Source: Chrysomallon squamiferum
Taxonomy: Eukaryota > Mollusca > Gastropoda > Neomphalida > Peltospiridae
DNA length: 64,000 bases
Assembly: GCA_012295275.1 (NCBI GenBank)
Contig: CM022670.1
Coordinates: 15,684,198 to 15,748,197 of the forward strand
Direction of reading: 5' to 3'
The position numbers were made by a program, and so were the translations under genes. Below the pieces are notes generated by a model. That model saw nothing but the letters and a program-made list of their open reading frames with translations. It was not told where the DNA came from and did not search any database. Below, one piece after another: positions 29,601-48,821 of this stretch (position 1 is its first letter; every line of letters starts with the position of its first letter).

Positions 29601-32090
29601 ACTTATTTCACGTATTTTTAACATTGTCTGATTTTCTAAAATATGTTTCCTAGAATGGTTATTGTTAAAATATTATTTAGACTCAAAAGCCAGACTGTAA
29701 ATTAAAATTTCTAATAAAATTTAAATTTAAAATAGACAAACTGGTCAGTGTTTGGTCACCTTGTCAGTGGTGGAGTCTTCAGTGTTAAGTCTTGACCATT
29801 TGCTGTCAAGTCATCTTTCCTCTCTGAAGATTCACACAACATATGAACAGAGAAAGTTTTCATGAAACTCTCCAGAATCTCTATAACATTTGGCACTGCA
29901 GGCAGTTTGTTTAGCTGAAATATAACAACAGTAATTCTGACTTTGACCACAAAAAACACGTATCAAATAACAACAACAACAACAACAACAATAAAATAAT
30001 AATAAAATAATAATAATAATAAAAATAAAACAATACCAATACCAATAACAATTATAAAAATAATAATAATAATGATGATGATAATAATAATAATAAAACA
30101 ATAACAATAATAAGTTAGAGAATAATTTGAAATCTCCTGACACTATGTAGTTTAAAAATTGATGTATGTATCCAATTTCATTTTACAAAAATATGTACCA
30201 TTTTCACAGATCTAAAGAATAACACTATCCACAGGTAAAACCACAGCTCAAATGAATTTTGATTTTGAATACACCTTGAATCTGAACTACTCTGAGATCT
30301 GTAGAACATAATAATTGTTTTAACATGACTGTTATTGTTTAAAAAAATAAGAAGGATCTTACACATTATAATAAAATAAATAAATAGCTAAAAAAAAAAG
30401 ATAAAAAGAAAAACTGAACAAAAAAGTTCCTTTTGACTGTTAATACAAAATTTACTGAGAATCTGCTGTAAAAACATGTTCTAAAATACTCCATAAGCAT
30501 TCCAAAGAGTTCTTTTAAATTCCAGTTTGCTTTTTCTGGTAAAAGATATAAATGATGGGTTGGACAACATAACAAACAATCAAATGAACAAACAATCAAA
30601 CGAACAAACAATCAAACAAACAAATAAACATATAAACAAACAAACAAATAAATAAATTAATAAATAAATAACATACCTTTCTCTTTTGATTAACCAAAAC
30701 ATAGTCATTTTCCAGATGTAGTTTCAAGATTTCTGGAATCTCAATACTGACTGGTGTGTGGGTAGCCTGAAAAAAATTGTTTCATTAAATATAAACACTT
30801 CTTACTGACTGTATCACTCTTAGAGATAAAAGTAACTCTGTTCATGGCATTAAAATATTTATGAAGATACAATTCAATGTCAAAAAGTCAAGACTATTAA
30901 ATGGATAATTTGGAGTATTTCTTTTACATTGGTAAGTTAACATATTCATGGAATGTTTTATATTTATCTATGAAAATTTCAGGATTTTTTTTTTAATATT
31001 ATTTTAAATGTACACACACATACACTCAGTTAGGTATCTGTGTATAATAAAAATGATTTAATTTTGAAAGTTGTATTGTGTTAAGACAATTTATATTCCT
31101 GAAACTCTAACAATATAAATCATAAAAACCATACTAAAAGATTTCAAATAAACTACTTTTCAGGTAAACTTAAAGTGAACCACCTTTGTAATATTTCAAG
31201 TTTTCCAAAGATTCCTATACTATGTTTTATGTAACATGAAGCAAATACAAATACCAAATAAATATGATATTAATTTTGGATACAATATTGAAAATATTCA
31301 TCATTTGTTATTTAAAAAATGGTGGAAATTAATTTCTAATACACAACAATCAAACTGATGATAAAAAACCATATATTTAACTCTTCTTTTTTTCTCCCTT
31401 GATTCAGTTTCAGTATCTTCAGAACTCTGAAAAATAAGTTTAAAAAAAACCCACATTAGTCCTGGGTTAATTTCAGTTTATATAGATTCTAACTTGAACT
31501 TAACATAGTTGAACTGTTCAAAACATATTTGTTACTGTTCAAAATACATACTTCAAAAAATAAAAATAAAACAAAAATGCTTAAATCGTAGTTTTGTAGA
31601 TTATGAAAGTAATACTTAATTAAATCCACTTGTTTCATTTACATCAACCAGCAGTGTTTTTTGTTTGTTTTAACATTAATATAAAAATCAAACAACAGAG
31701 TTTTTTAAAAATAATTAAAAGAATTTACATTTAAAATGTGCAACAAACAACATAAAAATATGATAAACGATGGAAACTTTGTAACAAATTGTAACTCAAA
31801 AGCTAACAAAGAATTTCTCAAAACATACTTCTGAGCTGTTGTGATCACTGTCTTGTCCATCATCATCGTCATCATCATCATCATCGTCGCTGCTATTGTT
31901 CACTTCACTGTCACCATCCAGGACTGGAATTTGTCCATTAAAAGCCTCTTTAAGAATAGAATCAATTTTACGTCTTCTCATGCTATTCTTTCGGCTGGAA
32001 AAAAATGGTATCTAATTTATCATGTATTACTTATTTAAAATTAAAATATATATATAAATATATATATATACCCACACACTCAGAAACATT

Positions 32091-32149
<59 letters not shown>

Positions 32150-34053
32150 ACCCATACATACATTTATATATGTTTATGTATATATTAGGAAACACAATAA
32201 TTTTCTACTTTTGGCTGCAAACCTTGGCACTCACAATTTCCTTGAAGTTTCAGCTAGCTGCCGCATCAGGTTTCTGTTTTCGATATTGTTCTTTAAAATG
32301 TAGTTCTCACCAACAATGCGATCCCATCTATAACAAAGTAATATGGTTTTTTTTTATAGTAATGGCTAATCCCCTCAGTAGCTGTGTATTTAAGTGTTTA
32401 TGCATTGTAAAATAAAAATGATTCCTTCAAACAGAAATAAATCAATATTTGTATAAAAATACCTTTATTAATATTCACATATCTAAAGTAGACACCCCAA
32501 ATTTTACAGTACAAATACTTTTCTATATACAAATGACAAATTTATACACATAAAATGTGTAAAGTTGAGATATATAAATAATATAACAAATATGTTTTAT
32601 AAGAGATCATAAAAAACAATTTCATTTTTTGAAAATTATTTCAACTTACCCACTATTCCAGCCTTGGAAATGTATATGGTAAGCTACCATTCTTTTACCA
32701 TCTTTATCATTAGTAACGATACACTCAAGAACCTAAATAATAATAATAATAATTACAATAAAACCAATAGTGGTAATAGAGGTAGTAGTAGTAACAGAAT
32801 AGGAGTAATAATAAGAAGAATGGCCTTAATGAAAATTTAGTATTTCAAGTTTAGTATACATACTCCTAAAATAATAAAAATAGTTTTCTGGTAATAACTA
32901 TATAAAATTAATGCAAGACAGTTTTAAGACAATTTGGGTGAATTTTGACACTTGTGAACACATATTAATTCATAGTAGATAATTCTTTACAACAATATGT
33001 TGTGCATTAAATAAACAAGAATGACTGAACAAATATAAATTTACAAATCTATATGTAAAGTTAATAAATAATAAATATAATAAAATAGAACTAAGTTGGG
33101 GAGGTGTTGTTTCAGAAAAATAGTTAATATGTAACAGCAGCAAATGATGAAAATATAATTAAAAGAAGAAATACAACAAATTAACAATCCAGTAGATGAA
33201 TCGTCCAGGAGGAATATTGTGATCATGAATAGGTTTTCTGTAAATTATTTTTCACTGGATAAATTGTCTTAAGTGCATCAGTGCATGAATTCACTATAAG
33301 CAGATCATCTGCATCCCCATTTGTATTTGATTAATGTAAAGCCATGCATTTTTAAGTTCAACTAAGAACATGTTCAGTTTATTCTTTGATCTGTTGCACT
33401 TCAGATTGTCTCTTGTAGCCAATATCTTGAAAAGCATTTGTTCAACAAAACTAGGTAAATCAGAAACACAAATATACTTCCGGGTTCATTTCCCTAACTA
33501 TTTATGCAATTACTAAGCAAAAAAAAAAAACAAAACTGGTATGTAAACAACAAATAATTTGGTTTTATCTAAAATGTATCATTCCAGTTTTCATGCAGAT
33601 TATACTATACACTTGATGCTAAAATATATAAAATTTAACTCTTTTTGATAACATTTTTGCATAATTGGTAACAAAGTTTCCTGTATTCCTAGTGTGTGGT
33701 TTTATTACAACAAATATGCATACACTATGATACAGTCACAGTGGCCCACACTTACGCCGATAATCGAGGACTGAAGTAAACTGGAACAATATTTGAGAAA
33801 CCTGAATATTGCTATATGTAACTGAGATTGTAACAAAAGTCATATAATTGCAACTATTGATTTGAGGAGGGGGGATAAAATATGTGGAAAACTAGAAAGT
33901 ATTATGATCATCAAATCGTTATGATGTCCCTTTGTTGACAATTTTGGCCAGTACCTTTGCATCATATAAAACTCTCGCTTTTGTTGGATCTGGTTCAAAG
34001 CATAAAACTAATTCTCCTACTTGATAATTGAACTTTAGCCCACGTGTTGACAT
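26693..34053 (-). CDS. MSL3: MSL3, male-specific lethal 3 homologue (chromodomain and MRG domain), complete, 11 exons
   Basis: Nuclear chromatin protein; in known family members it is the methyl-histone-reading subunit of the MSL H4K16 acetyltransferase complex. Coding exons in transcript order: 34053-33955, 32732-32650, 32327-32235, 31994-31829, 31426-31382, 30766-30677, 29914-29760, 29289-29143, 28556-27955, 27323-27239, 26756-26693. Phases agree at every junction and sum to 1629 nt (542 aa plus TAA); human MSL3 is about 520 aa. Residues 1-90 are the chromodomain, with [18 protein letters not shown] and the tryptophans of GWNSGWDR. Residues 92-160 are acidic and basic low complexity with a run of ten Asp. 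The MRG domain starts near residue 165 ([10 protein letters not shown], then [14 protein letters not shown] and [19 protein letters not shown]), is interrupted by a charged insert mostly in the 602-bp exon 9, and resumes with [20 protein letters not shown]. An in-frame TAA lies 18 nt before the ATG. The exon 5 donor is uncertain: GTTAAA at 31381, or GTTTTT at 31369 adding four codons. Confidence 0.95.
27069..27209. repeat. Interspersed repeat, copy B, in MSL3 intron 10
   Basis: The segment opens with TTTGTACAGAAATCACTTT, then GTGAGAGAGAAAACCAGAG, a GAGAATGAGAAAATGAAGTAAAA block and TATTTGTGACATAAAGTAATTAAG. The same blocks occur in the same order and orientation at 18429-18588. Two diverged copies about 8.6 kb apart indicate an interspersed repeat family. 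I see no terminal inverted repeats or target duplications. Confidence 0.6.
28731..29136. repeat. Three-copy degenerate tandem duplication in MSL3 intron 8
   Basis: The phrase GGAATTCTGCCTGAATAA and its variants recurs at about 28731, 28957 and 29030. Each copy is followed by a block resembling TTTTGAAAGCT...TAATTTTATTTATATACTAATCATGTTTAAAATGATGT. The last copy runs to within a few bases of the exon 8 splice donor. Copies are diverged and of unequal length, so this is an old local duplication. Confidence 0.6.
32041..32147. repeat. Compound AT and CA microsatellite in MSL3 intron 3
   Basis: A TATATA stretch is followed by about 25 CA units at roughly 32094-32146, within the intron between exons 3 and 4. 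Confidence 0.9.
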
Positions 34054-37000
34054 TAGTGATAAAGCTGGTTATCATCACATTAAGGTTTTTTTCAACAAAG
34101 GTGTGAAAACAACGATTCTACAAATACGCGCGATGTGCATTTTCATTTATGGTTGTCGTCAAAATATTTATTCCGAATACATTTTACTTAAATGTTTTAT
34201 TTAATTGTAAATATGTATAGCTCTATAAACAGTTTAATTATTGTTCTAGCGTACATTAGTATTGTATCAACTGCAATATTTCATGTTGTCGTTATTATGT
34301 TGGTTGTTTTGTTGTTGTTGCTTGTTTTTGGTTTTTTCTCGGGGAGGAATCATTTCACCATTTGTTATTATTTGATGTTACATAGCATAGCTGATTATTT
34401 TTCATAGCTGCCCATGTATTCAGAAAGTTTGATGTTAGATTTAGTTTGTACATATATTGGGAATGTTTTAAGGTTTTTAGGTTGAACGAATAAAAGGGAG
34501 GGGCTACAAAAACTAATAATTATTCATTTTCACAATTTACATACAGAAATAATTAATCCATGAACACAAATTTATCCATGAATTATTTCCTTTTGATCAA
34601 AGATCTCCCAGGAATGGTATTTATTACTTCCAGCAAATGGACAATATTATTTAGCAGAGACAGCTTCTCATTCGACCACATGTTACTAAGAGTGCCCTCA
34701 ACTTCAAATGGAAGGCTATTAATACCATTACCATTCTAGCGAGACAGTGGGAAGGATTAAGGATGATTTCTTTATAACTATAACTTTTATAAGGAACCTG
34801 ACTTTGTAATATTTATCCACAGGCATTACGACATATCAATAGCATGTGTGATTCCACTTGTCTATAATTTAACTATGTAAATATGTATGTCATGTGTTCT
34901 TACTACAGTTTGTCACCAGGTTTATTCATCATTTAAAATTAAAAATAAGATTTTGGATTTCATTTCAATTTAATCTTAATCATAATGAACTGAAATTGTT
35001 ATTACTTATTATTTTAAATTAAATAAAATAAAGAAATAAATATTACTTTATTTTTAACTGAACGGTTCTCTGGTTCAATTATTTCAGTTGTTTTATGTTC
35101 TTAGCGGCCGTGTATACATTACTTACTTCTTTTTTTTCAAACTGAATTAATAATGTGTTTTAGACTCTTTTTTCCATGGATATATTAATCCATGCTTTTT
35201 AGTTTTTGAGATAGACTTAATAAACCAGATTAAACAGCTCTTAATAAAATAATTCAAGAAACACCAAAACTGCATGCTTTTACAGTAATCATTTTATAAA
35301 ATGCACCAACAAGTAAATATATACATATTTAACGGAATTTAAACAATTTAAAATGAATTATTATAGCAATAACAAAACTTAGTGCTCGTTTCCTTATAAC
35401 AGTATAAACTTAGAATGTCGCGGCCGATTTGACTAGTCTACTGACCCATTTCATATATCATTATCATTATCAATTTAATGTATCGTATGTAAATATTATT
35501 TGTGTACATGTTTATCAATATAAAAAAAATGTAAAACTAATTAACATTAAGAAGAATTTGATTATATATAATAAATTTGGGCCCCATTTATCATTTATAG
35601 CTGTTTAGAATTTCTTTGAAAAAAATTCTCTGTAGTGAGACCTAAACACCTGCCACTTGCCAACTTCGTCTGTTTGGGGTTGGACCCACGATCCACCTTC
35701 TGTTTTCCTGTAAATCTGTGTATCTTTACAGAAAAACTATCCTAACAAGTACTAGCCATTAATTTTCAATTTACGTTGCATTCAGAAGTGAGCGAGTAAA
35801 TTCTTAAAATACAGCTGCTGCAGAAGTCGATGATTTCTGGATGAATCGTGTATTTAAATGCGGTAGCCAGTGTACGTATTTTGTAAAACGTGTATATAAA
35901 ATGTTGATTTCAGTATTCGGTAAAGCAGGAAACATAATTTATGAAACTGTAAAATAAATTTTAAACTAAGATTACTAAAACTGATAGATATAATACACAA
36001 TTAATAATATTGTGTAAGTATACAAAATAAACTTTGAACAAGAAAAGACATTTGCAGTCGACGTTGTATAGCAATGTACCGTGTTGTGCCCAGTCGGCTG
36101 AGTCTGCAGATGACTGAACATAACAAAAAGTTAAATATTAAAAGCCATATTTTAATGATTATATTTTGAAAAAAACTAAAATAAGCCTGGCATTTTGTGT
36201 TATTAATTCATTGTATAATTGACTAATTATACAACATTTCATTATAGATTTATGAATTGTGTTTAAATGTTTATCTCCATTTATAATATACATTTAAAAT
36301 TTATAAAAAACATAATTGTTGATTTATAATCAGTGTTTATGTGCAGTTATAATATGCTGTATCATAGAAAAAAAGAAGAAGAAAAGGAGCAGAAGTGTGA
36401 CAAATATAATATCTTAAAAATAATAATTAGTTAATCTATAATCATTCTTTTTCCTTTTTTCTTTTCCCTGACCATTTTTGCCCATGTTATGCACAATTAC
36501 TTTTGAAATCTTTAGCTTTAATTTTTAATTTTTTTTATATTTTTTTCTATAATTTTGCAATATGATTTCTATTTTTCAAAAGGAATATTACCAACATGGG
36601 TATAGATTTACTTCTTTTGCATGGGTAATGCAAAGTTTTTAATGTTATGTTGCAAAATGTTATTTAACCATTTCTCTAGAAATTATTTAAAGGTGTCAAG
36701 AAGGTATTTTATAACAAGGCTCAAATTTTACCGTTTTAAAATGTATATGTATAAAGCATTCTAAAGTATTCATTTTAGTATTGTTATTCCTCTGTTTTAG
36801 AGTTTAGATTTTATTGTTACAGTTTATCAATATTGTTATGCATGTTTTAACATTATTAAAGAAAATTGAACACTAAATATCAGTTATATTATTATTAATA
36901 AATTTTATATTCATAAATAAGCCTGTCCAGAAATGCAGAGTATGTATATATTTCAGATTACCAACATCTGTTTAATATTTTCATTGTAGATGTTTAATAC

Positions 37001-37068
37001 TGAGGTCAGGATATGATTGGATTTTGTGACATTGAACCAACATGTCACAGTGATAGTAACACATTGCA
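34054..37068. other. Divergent intergenic region between MSL3 and AASDHPPT
   Basis: About 3 kb of AT-rich sequence with no convincing exon on either strand. It must hold the 5' UTRs and promoters of both genes, but there is no strong TATA or CpG island. Two isolated GCGGCCG motifs lie near 35104 and 35419. Confidence 0.6.
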
Positions 37069-43555
<6,487 letters not shown>

Positions 43556-43605
43556 TTTTAACCATTTTGTCTTAGGCAAATTAATTAGCAGATCTATAAA
43601 AAAGA

Positions 43606-43636
<31 letters not shown>

Positions 43637-46268
43637 TTCTTCCAAACAAATATAATTTTTATGTGTGAAAGTAATCTCCCAATGTTTGCCGTTTCTGACT
43701 GAAAGATTTTTAAAAAAAATATATATATATATATGGGTATGGAATGATTGGTCTAAGAATCCCATTAGCTATGTCTTTTGTTCTTGAGGGTTTTTTTAAA
43801 ATTGCAATTTACTAAACATTTATAAAAAAAATAATAATAATTAAAAAAAATAGTTAATGATGTTGTCGATTTCCCATCTTTTTGCATAATATTAAATACT
43901 GTTTTAAATAAGTTAGAAGTTTGGTGTTATAGTAAATTTCAATTTCTTTTCTTAGTTCATAATCAATAATGAGGCACAATTTAAACTAGACTGTAATACC
44001 AGCTGATACTGCTTTGCAGATTTTAATCACTTGCTAACAGAATTCATTTTGTACTTGGCAATATATCTGTGTAGAATATCATAATGGCAGTTCAGTACTA
44101 GGTAGTTAAAAATCAAACAATTCTTAGCCTACGCAAGATAAAAATATAATGTACGGCTTTGTTATCATCAAAACAGGCATAACTTCATAACTAGTTTTAG
44201 TTAAATCAAAAAGTGTAATGTTTATAGGGTTCATATTTCATTTGTAAGTACATATCCACAGCATTAAATTGTAGAGAAAGTAATTTGTTGAAAGGTTTTT
44301 ATTCGTAACTAACAATAGTTAATAGAAGTTTTTCAGAATTGAGGATGTGTAATTTTATTTTATTTTCCAGTGTTACAAGGTTTAATTTTAATTTTTATAT
44401 TTAAATCTTTAGAAATCAATCCTTGGTCAGTCTTATAATTGCCTATGTAATTAATCATGATAAAGATTTTTTTTTTCTGTTTCGCTAAATTTAGCACTGA
44501 ACAAATCACATTTATGGTCAACAGACCTTTCTTCACAGGGTTTATTATTTATTTAATTTTGACTATACATGCTTTTGCATGTTTATGTATATACATAAAA
44601 AATTTCAAAAAAAAACCACAGGCAGATATCTTTTTTTTTTTTTTTTTTTAATATTCGTATACATTTGTGATAGTGTAAGTTGGTAATCGAAAAATAAACC
44701 CATTTAAAAACACAAATTATTAGTAATAATATTCTAAGGGAAAAACTGCAATTTTTTATATTATTAATATATTATTATTTTTATTTATTTATTTTTAATT
44801 TTTGATACAAAGTAAGTTTATTTTTGTTAAGAATAAAAATATAGATAAAAATGGTTATACCTGGATACCAACCATTTTGAAGTTGTAATTTATGTTTCTT
44901 ATATGTTTTATTGAACTTTTAAAAATTGTGTTAATGTCTACTGAATAAACAAATATTTTGAACTGAATTTTTGTTCTCATTATAATTATTATAACTATTA
45001 AACATTAACATGAAGAAATATTCTGTAGACCTGGCTTTGCCAGTTTCAGAAAGTACAAAAGACAAAGCAGATTAAATAACCAGTTGCACAAGTCTCTCCA
45101 GTAAATTTTCTACAATTGAAGAAAGAAGTTAAAATGGCAGAGATAATTGCATTTTGATGGAAAATAAATATGGCCCGTGAACCCACCTCTTAGAAAGCTG
45201 CAGGCAAACCATTATAAAACTTGTGAACATTGCCAACAACAATCTTCATATTCTATTACTATGGATTAGTTGCATTTCCTTATGCCAGCAATATTTACTG
45301 TAAATTAAAAGGTTGAATGACTTCTTGTTTAGATCTGTTTTTGAAAGACTACTAGAGCCAACTTTATGCAATTTTAATGGTTGCTCTGAAGGCATGTACT
45401 CTCACATACTACACGTCATGATTTATTTTGTATTACATCCCAATGAAACAACAAAAATTTAGGAATTAATATTTTGTTGTGATGTCTAGTATTGGTCAGA
45501 ATATGCTATAAGACACACACACACACACACACAGACATACATCAAACATTTTTGGAGCAAGACAATCAGCATTTATCAATTCAACAGAAACAGACTACAT
45601 TAAATCCTGCATCTTTTGCATCAGAATTATTTCATTTGAATTTTGATCATTAAGGAATATTGTTCAGTCTTTGATTCTGAGTTAATGAAATTTAATAATT
45701 ATAGAAAACATGAGTTAAGGCACCCAACTGATTAAATCATAACTTTAACATATTAACAGTTAATAGGATCACTAAAACCAAACACCAATGAAACAGTTAT
45801 TTACTGATTACACACTGAATTTCAGTTCAGAAAATATTTCTAAACAAAGATAAAAACAACAAAGAAAATGTCTTTCACAAGTACTAATGAAAGTATATTT
45901 TTTATTAAGAATAAGATGTATTATTAATTTTATAATCAGTAACAAGTCTTTAAATATATTCAGATCCAGCATTAAAAGGACAGTGGTGTTGACTAAAAAC
46001 ATGTTTAAGCTGCTGTTTTGTACTGAACAGCCACTTTCATTTAAATAGTGTTTATGCTGAAAGGAAATTTGTAATTTGTAGTTGTTGTTGCTGTTTGTAT
46101 GTACGCTTTTTAAAGTTTTATCAGGACATACCAACATAATTTAAACTGTCAGTGGTTTGTCAAAGAACCACTCACAGCTTATATGTACAACACCTCTATT
46201 TCACACTTAGTTACTCTATTACAAACAAAACCTGATTAACATATTCAATATAAAATATAAGCAGTTGA
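43556..46268. other. Convergent region between AASDHPPT and MRPS9
   Basis: It holds the AASDHPPT 3' UTR and the MRPS9 3' region. AATAAA occurs on the plus strand near 44693 and 44943, and on the minus strand near 45901-45906 (read as TTTATT). T-rich tracts and a short CA array (about 45514-45532) are present. No PABP MLLE exon or other coding exon is seen. About 45000-45420 is ordinary unique sequence. Confidence 0.55.
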
Positions 46269-47480
46269 TTAACGTTTTTTCCAGGTGTACTTCTTTCTGG
46301 CTTTCACTTGTCCTGGCTTCTTCCTCTCTCTGCGTCTGAAGTCTGACTGCAGCAAACCAGCTAGTCTCATTCTCTCTACTGTAGTTGCATCTACAAAACT
46401 CATCAATGCCCTGGACAGGGCCAGCCTGATAGCCCCAGACTGACCAGTGGGACCTCCTCCACTGACTGTGGCTACTACATCAACTTTGCCAATCATATCA
46501 AGAAACTGCAGTGGAAACATGATTTGTTCATAATCTGTTAATCTACTGAAATATTCAAGATCCTGACCATTAATTGATAATTTTCCTGTTCCTTTGATCC
46601 ATACAGTAACGTCTGCCTTTGCACTCTTCCGAGTCCCCATACCTGTCATGAATTCTTTGCCATCCTCATCTATCATGGGTTTTGGAACAGCCTGTGTCAA
46701 TGACTGGGCAGCAAGCTTACGGCGGTATTTCATGATAAATTCTTCCTCCATGTATGATAAAGGATGATTAACTAATCTTTCCATTAACAAAATAAATCGT
46801 GAATGATCATGAGGCCCAAACTTTTCAACTAACATTGTCTGTAATGAATCATGTGTCACCCATTCACTTCCATACAGAGATAATTTTTTCTCATCTGTGG
46901 TTGGCATAAGTCCTTTTTTGTTCAAGCGATTCTCCTCAGATTTTAGTGCTTCATATTTCCATGTAACATCATACATCAGCTGGTAATAATTTGGCTTTCC
47001 TGTATAAAACAAGAAGTGAAAAGGCCGACCATCCATTCCAAACTGTGCCAGCTTTTTCTGGGGAAACACTTCATAAGGATGTTTCAACATGGGTCTAGCT
47101 TTTTTTTCAAATAAACCTGAGGGCAAAAGATACTGTATTGCTCTGTCTGCATCTTCTTGAGTAAACAAGTCCGGATCCTCGCCCATAATATTTGCTAAAT
47201 GTCGTTTTCCAATTTCAAATTCAGCTATCTGATCTTTAATCATGTTATCGTGGGCAGTTGCTCTTTGAAGATATGCTTCCATAGCCTTGCTGATTCTTTC
47301 GGCTTTTGCAGCAGGTTTTGACGGTACTTCAGAACTTGGTGGTGATGTTGATGATTCAGCATATCTCAGGAAATATGTGGCGTGAACAGCACGACGACCA
47401 AGGATGCTGCCTTTTATCAAAACCGGAAAATTAGCTAAACATTGTCGAACGTGCCAAGCACGTCCAATGGGCAACGCCAT
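46269..47480 (-). CDS. MRPS9: MRPS9, mitochondrial small ribosomal subunit protein uS9m
   Basis: Structural protein of the mitoribosome small subunit. A single uninterrupted 403-codon frame; human MRPS9 is about 396 aa. The N-terminus is basic and poor in acidic residues, as expected of a mitochondrial presequence. Residues 100-270 carry the mitochondrial extension (HPYEVFPQKKLAQFGMDGRP, FLFYTGKPNYYQLMYDVTWK). The C-terminal third is the uS9 core: KADVTVWIKGTGKLSINGQD, the signature GGGPTGQSGAIRLALSRAL, and the Arg/Lys-rich tail ending KYTWKKR that reaches the decoding site in bacterial S9. An in-frame TAA 9 nt upstream of the ATG supports the start. The coding region has no intron, unlike the other three genes here. 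It converges with AASDHPPT and diverges from GLDC. Confidence 0.97.
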   Translation of the reverse strand: MALPIGRAWHVRQCLANFPVLIKGSILGRRAVHATYFLRYAESSTSPPSSEVPSKPAAKAERISKAMEAYLQRATAHDNMIKDQIAEFEIGKRHLANIMGEDPDLFTQEDADRAIQYLLPSGLFEKKARPMLKHPYEVFPQKKLAQFGMDGRPFHFLFYTGKPNYYQLMYDVTWKYEALKSEENRLNKKGLMPTTDEKKLSLYGSEWVTHDSLQTMLVEKFGPHDHSRFILLMERLVNHPLSYMEEEFIMKYRRKLAAQSLTQAVPKPMIDEDGKEFMTGMGTRKSAKADVTVWIKGTGKLSINGQDLEYFSRLTDYEQIMFPLQFLDMIGKVDVVATVSGGGPTGQSGAIRLALSRALMSFVDATTVERMRLAGLLQSDFRRRERKKPGQVKARKKYTWKKR

Positions 47481-47814
47481 TCCGACTTATTTTTTTGTAA
47501 TTCCTCCTTCTGAGGCGCATTCGAGAATTTGACTTACTGAAGGTCATCACACGCAATACTATATCTCTTTCAAAGAAAATGAATTTAGAATTATCATAAC
47601 AATAACTTATTATGTCATTAATTTCTTATTGAGAGCAGTTCCAACTTAAAAAGATTTGGGCCATTAAATACAATGTATTATTATTTAAATAAAATAAGTA
47701 TATTAATGTATTATTATTACTATTATTTAAACAAAATAGGTATATTAATATATTAAGATAGCGCCTATGAATCAATAAAATAAGACGTGTAACAAGTATC
47801 CCAAACATAAGCAG

Positions 47815-47847
<33 letters not shown>

Positions 47848-47955
47848 CATAATGCATTGGATTTGATCTTCAAATTTGGGTGAAACGTGAATGAAAGCAT
47901 TTTAAAGTAAAAACATAGCGGCCCCATAACGCCAACAAATTATTTCCTAACCCTG

Positions 47956-47958
<3 letters not shown>

Positions 47959-48040
<82 letters not shown>
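47959..48040. repeat. Compound (CT)n(TA)n microsatellite
   Basis: About 23 CT units run directly into about 17 TA units. A second CT array of about 30 units follows at 48757-48818. Confidence 0.95.
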
Positions 48041-48041
<1 letters not shown>

Positions 48042-48445
48042 TAATGTCTAAATAACTGTTTGTTTGTTTGTTTATTGTTTTTATGTTGCAGGTGTTGTTG
48101 TTGTTTGTTTGTTTGTTTTTCAAACACATTAGTATTAACAAAACAAATTTTAATCTGGTGCAGTAATACCGCCAGAAGTATATATACTTTTAACACTATT
48201 GAAACTATAATTTCGGATGTTTCTCGGTACATGATGAATGCACATAAATTATAATTATCTGTTTTGTTTGTGGTTCTATTTTCAAGAATCGAAAACGGGA
48301 AGCAAATGAGACTCAAGTGCTGCTGTAAATTACCGCGCCAGGGAACTCGAACCTTTACCCAGGATTCTTATCTATGAAACGTAAAATCAAGTAAAGTATG
48401 ACGGTGTTTTATAACATGGACCACACCAGAATGATTATCATATTA

Positions 48446-48728
48446 GTTTAGATCAGACATAGGCAAACTTTTTCGAGAAGCGGTTCATCCTCAGGTGGGC
48501 CGCAGGTATTAATTTAGGCGATTTTGTGTTTTTACATAGAGATTATTTTAAGAAATTTTTTATTGCATCTACTTCAGAAACTGTTATAATAAAAAAAAAA
48601 ATTATATGTGTTTTAGTATAAGAGTAGATACAAAATATATACAAAATGGACTCATTTTATTTTGTTGTGAAATGAGGCGGGCCACTCAAAAGGCCGCGCA
48701 GCCGCAGTTCCCCATGGCTGGTTTAGAT
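48446..48728. mobile_element. hAT-type MITE (non-autonomous DNA transposon)
   Basis: The 267-bp element at 48454-48720 is flanked by a perfect 8-bp target-site duplication, GTTTAGAT, at 48446-48453 and 48721-48728. Its ends are imperfect inverted repeats: left CAGACATAGGCAAAC, right end reverse-complemented CAGCCATGGGGAAC, matching at 10 of the first 13 bases. The CAG start, 8-bp duplication and subterminal GGGCCGC / GGCGGGCC motifs are typical of hAT elements. There is no transposase frame, so it was mobilised in trans. Confidence 0.85.
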
Positions 48729-48753
48729 ATATAAAAAAAAGTGCATAACTGTC

Positions 48754-48821
<68 letters not shown>

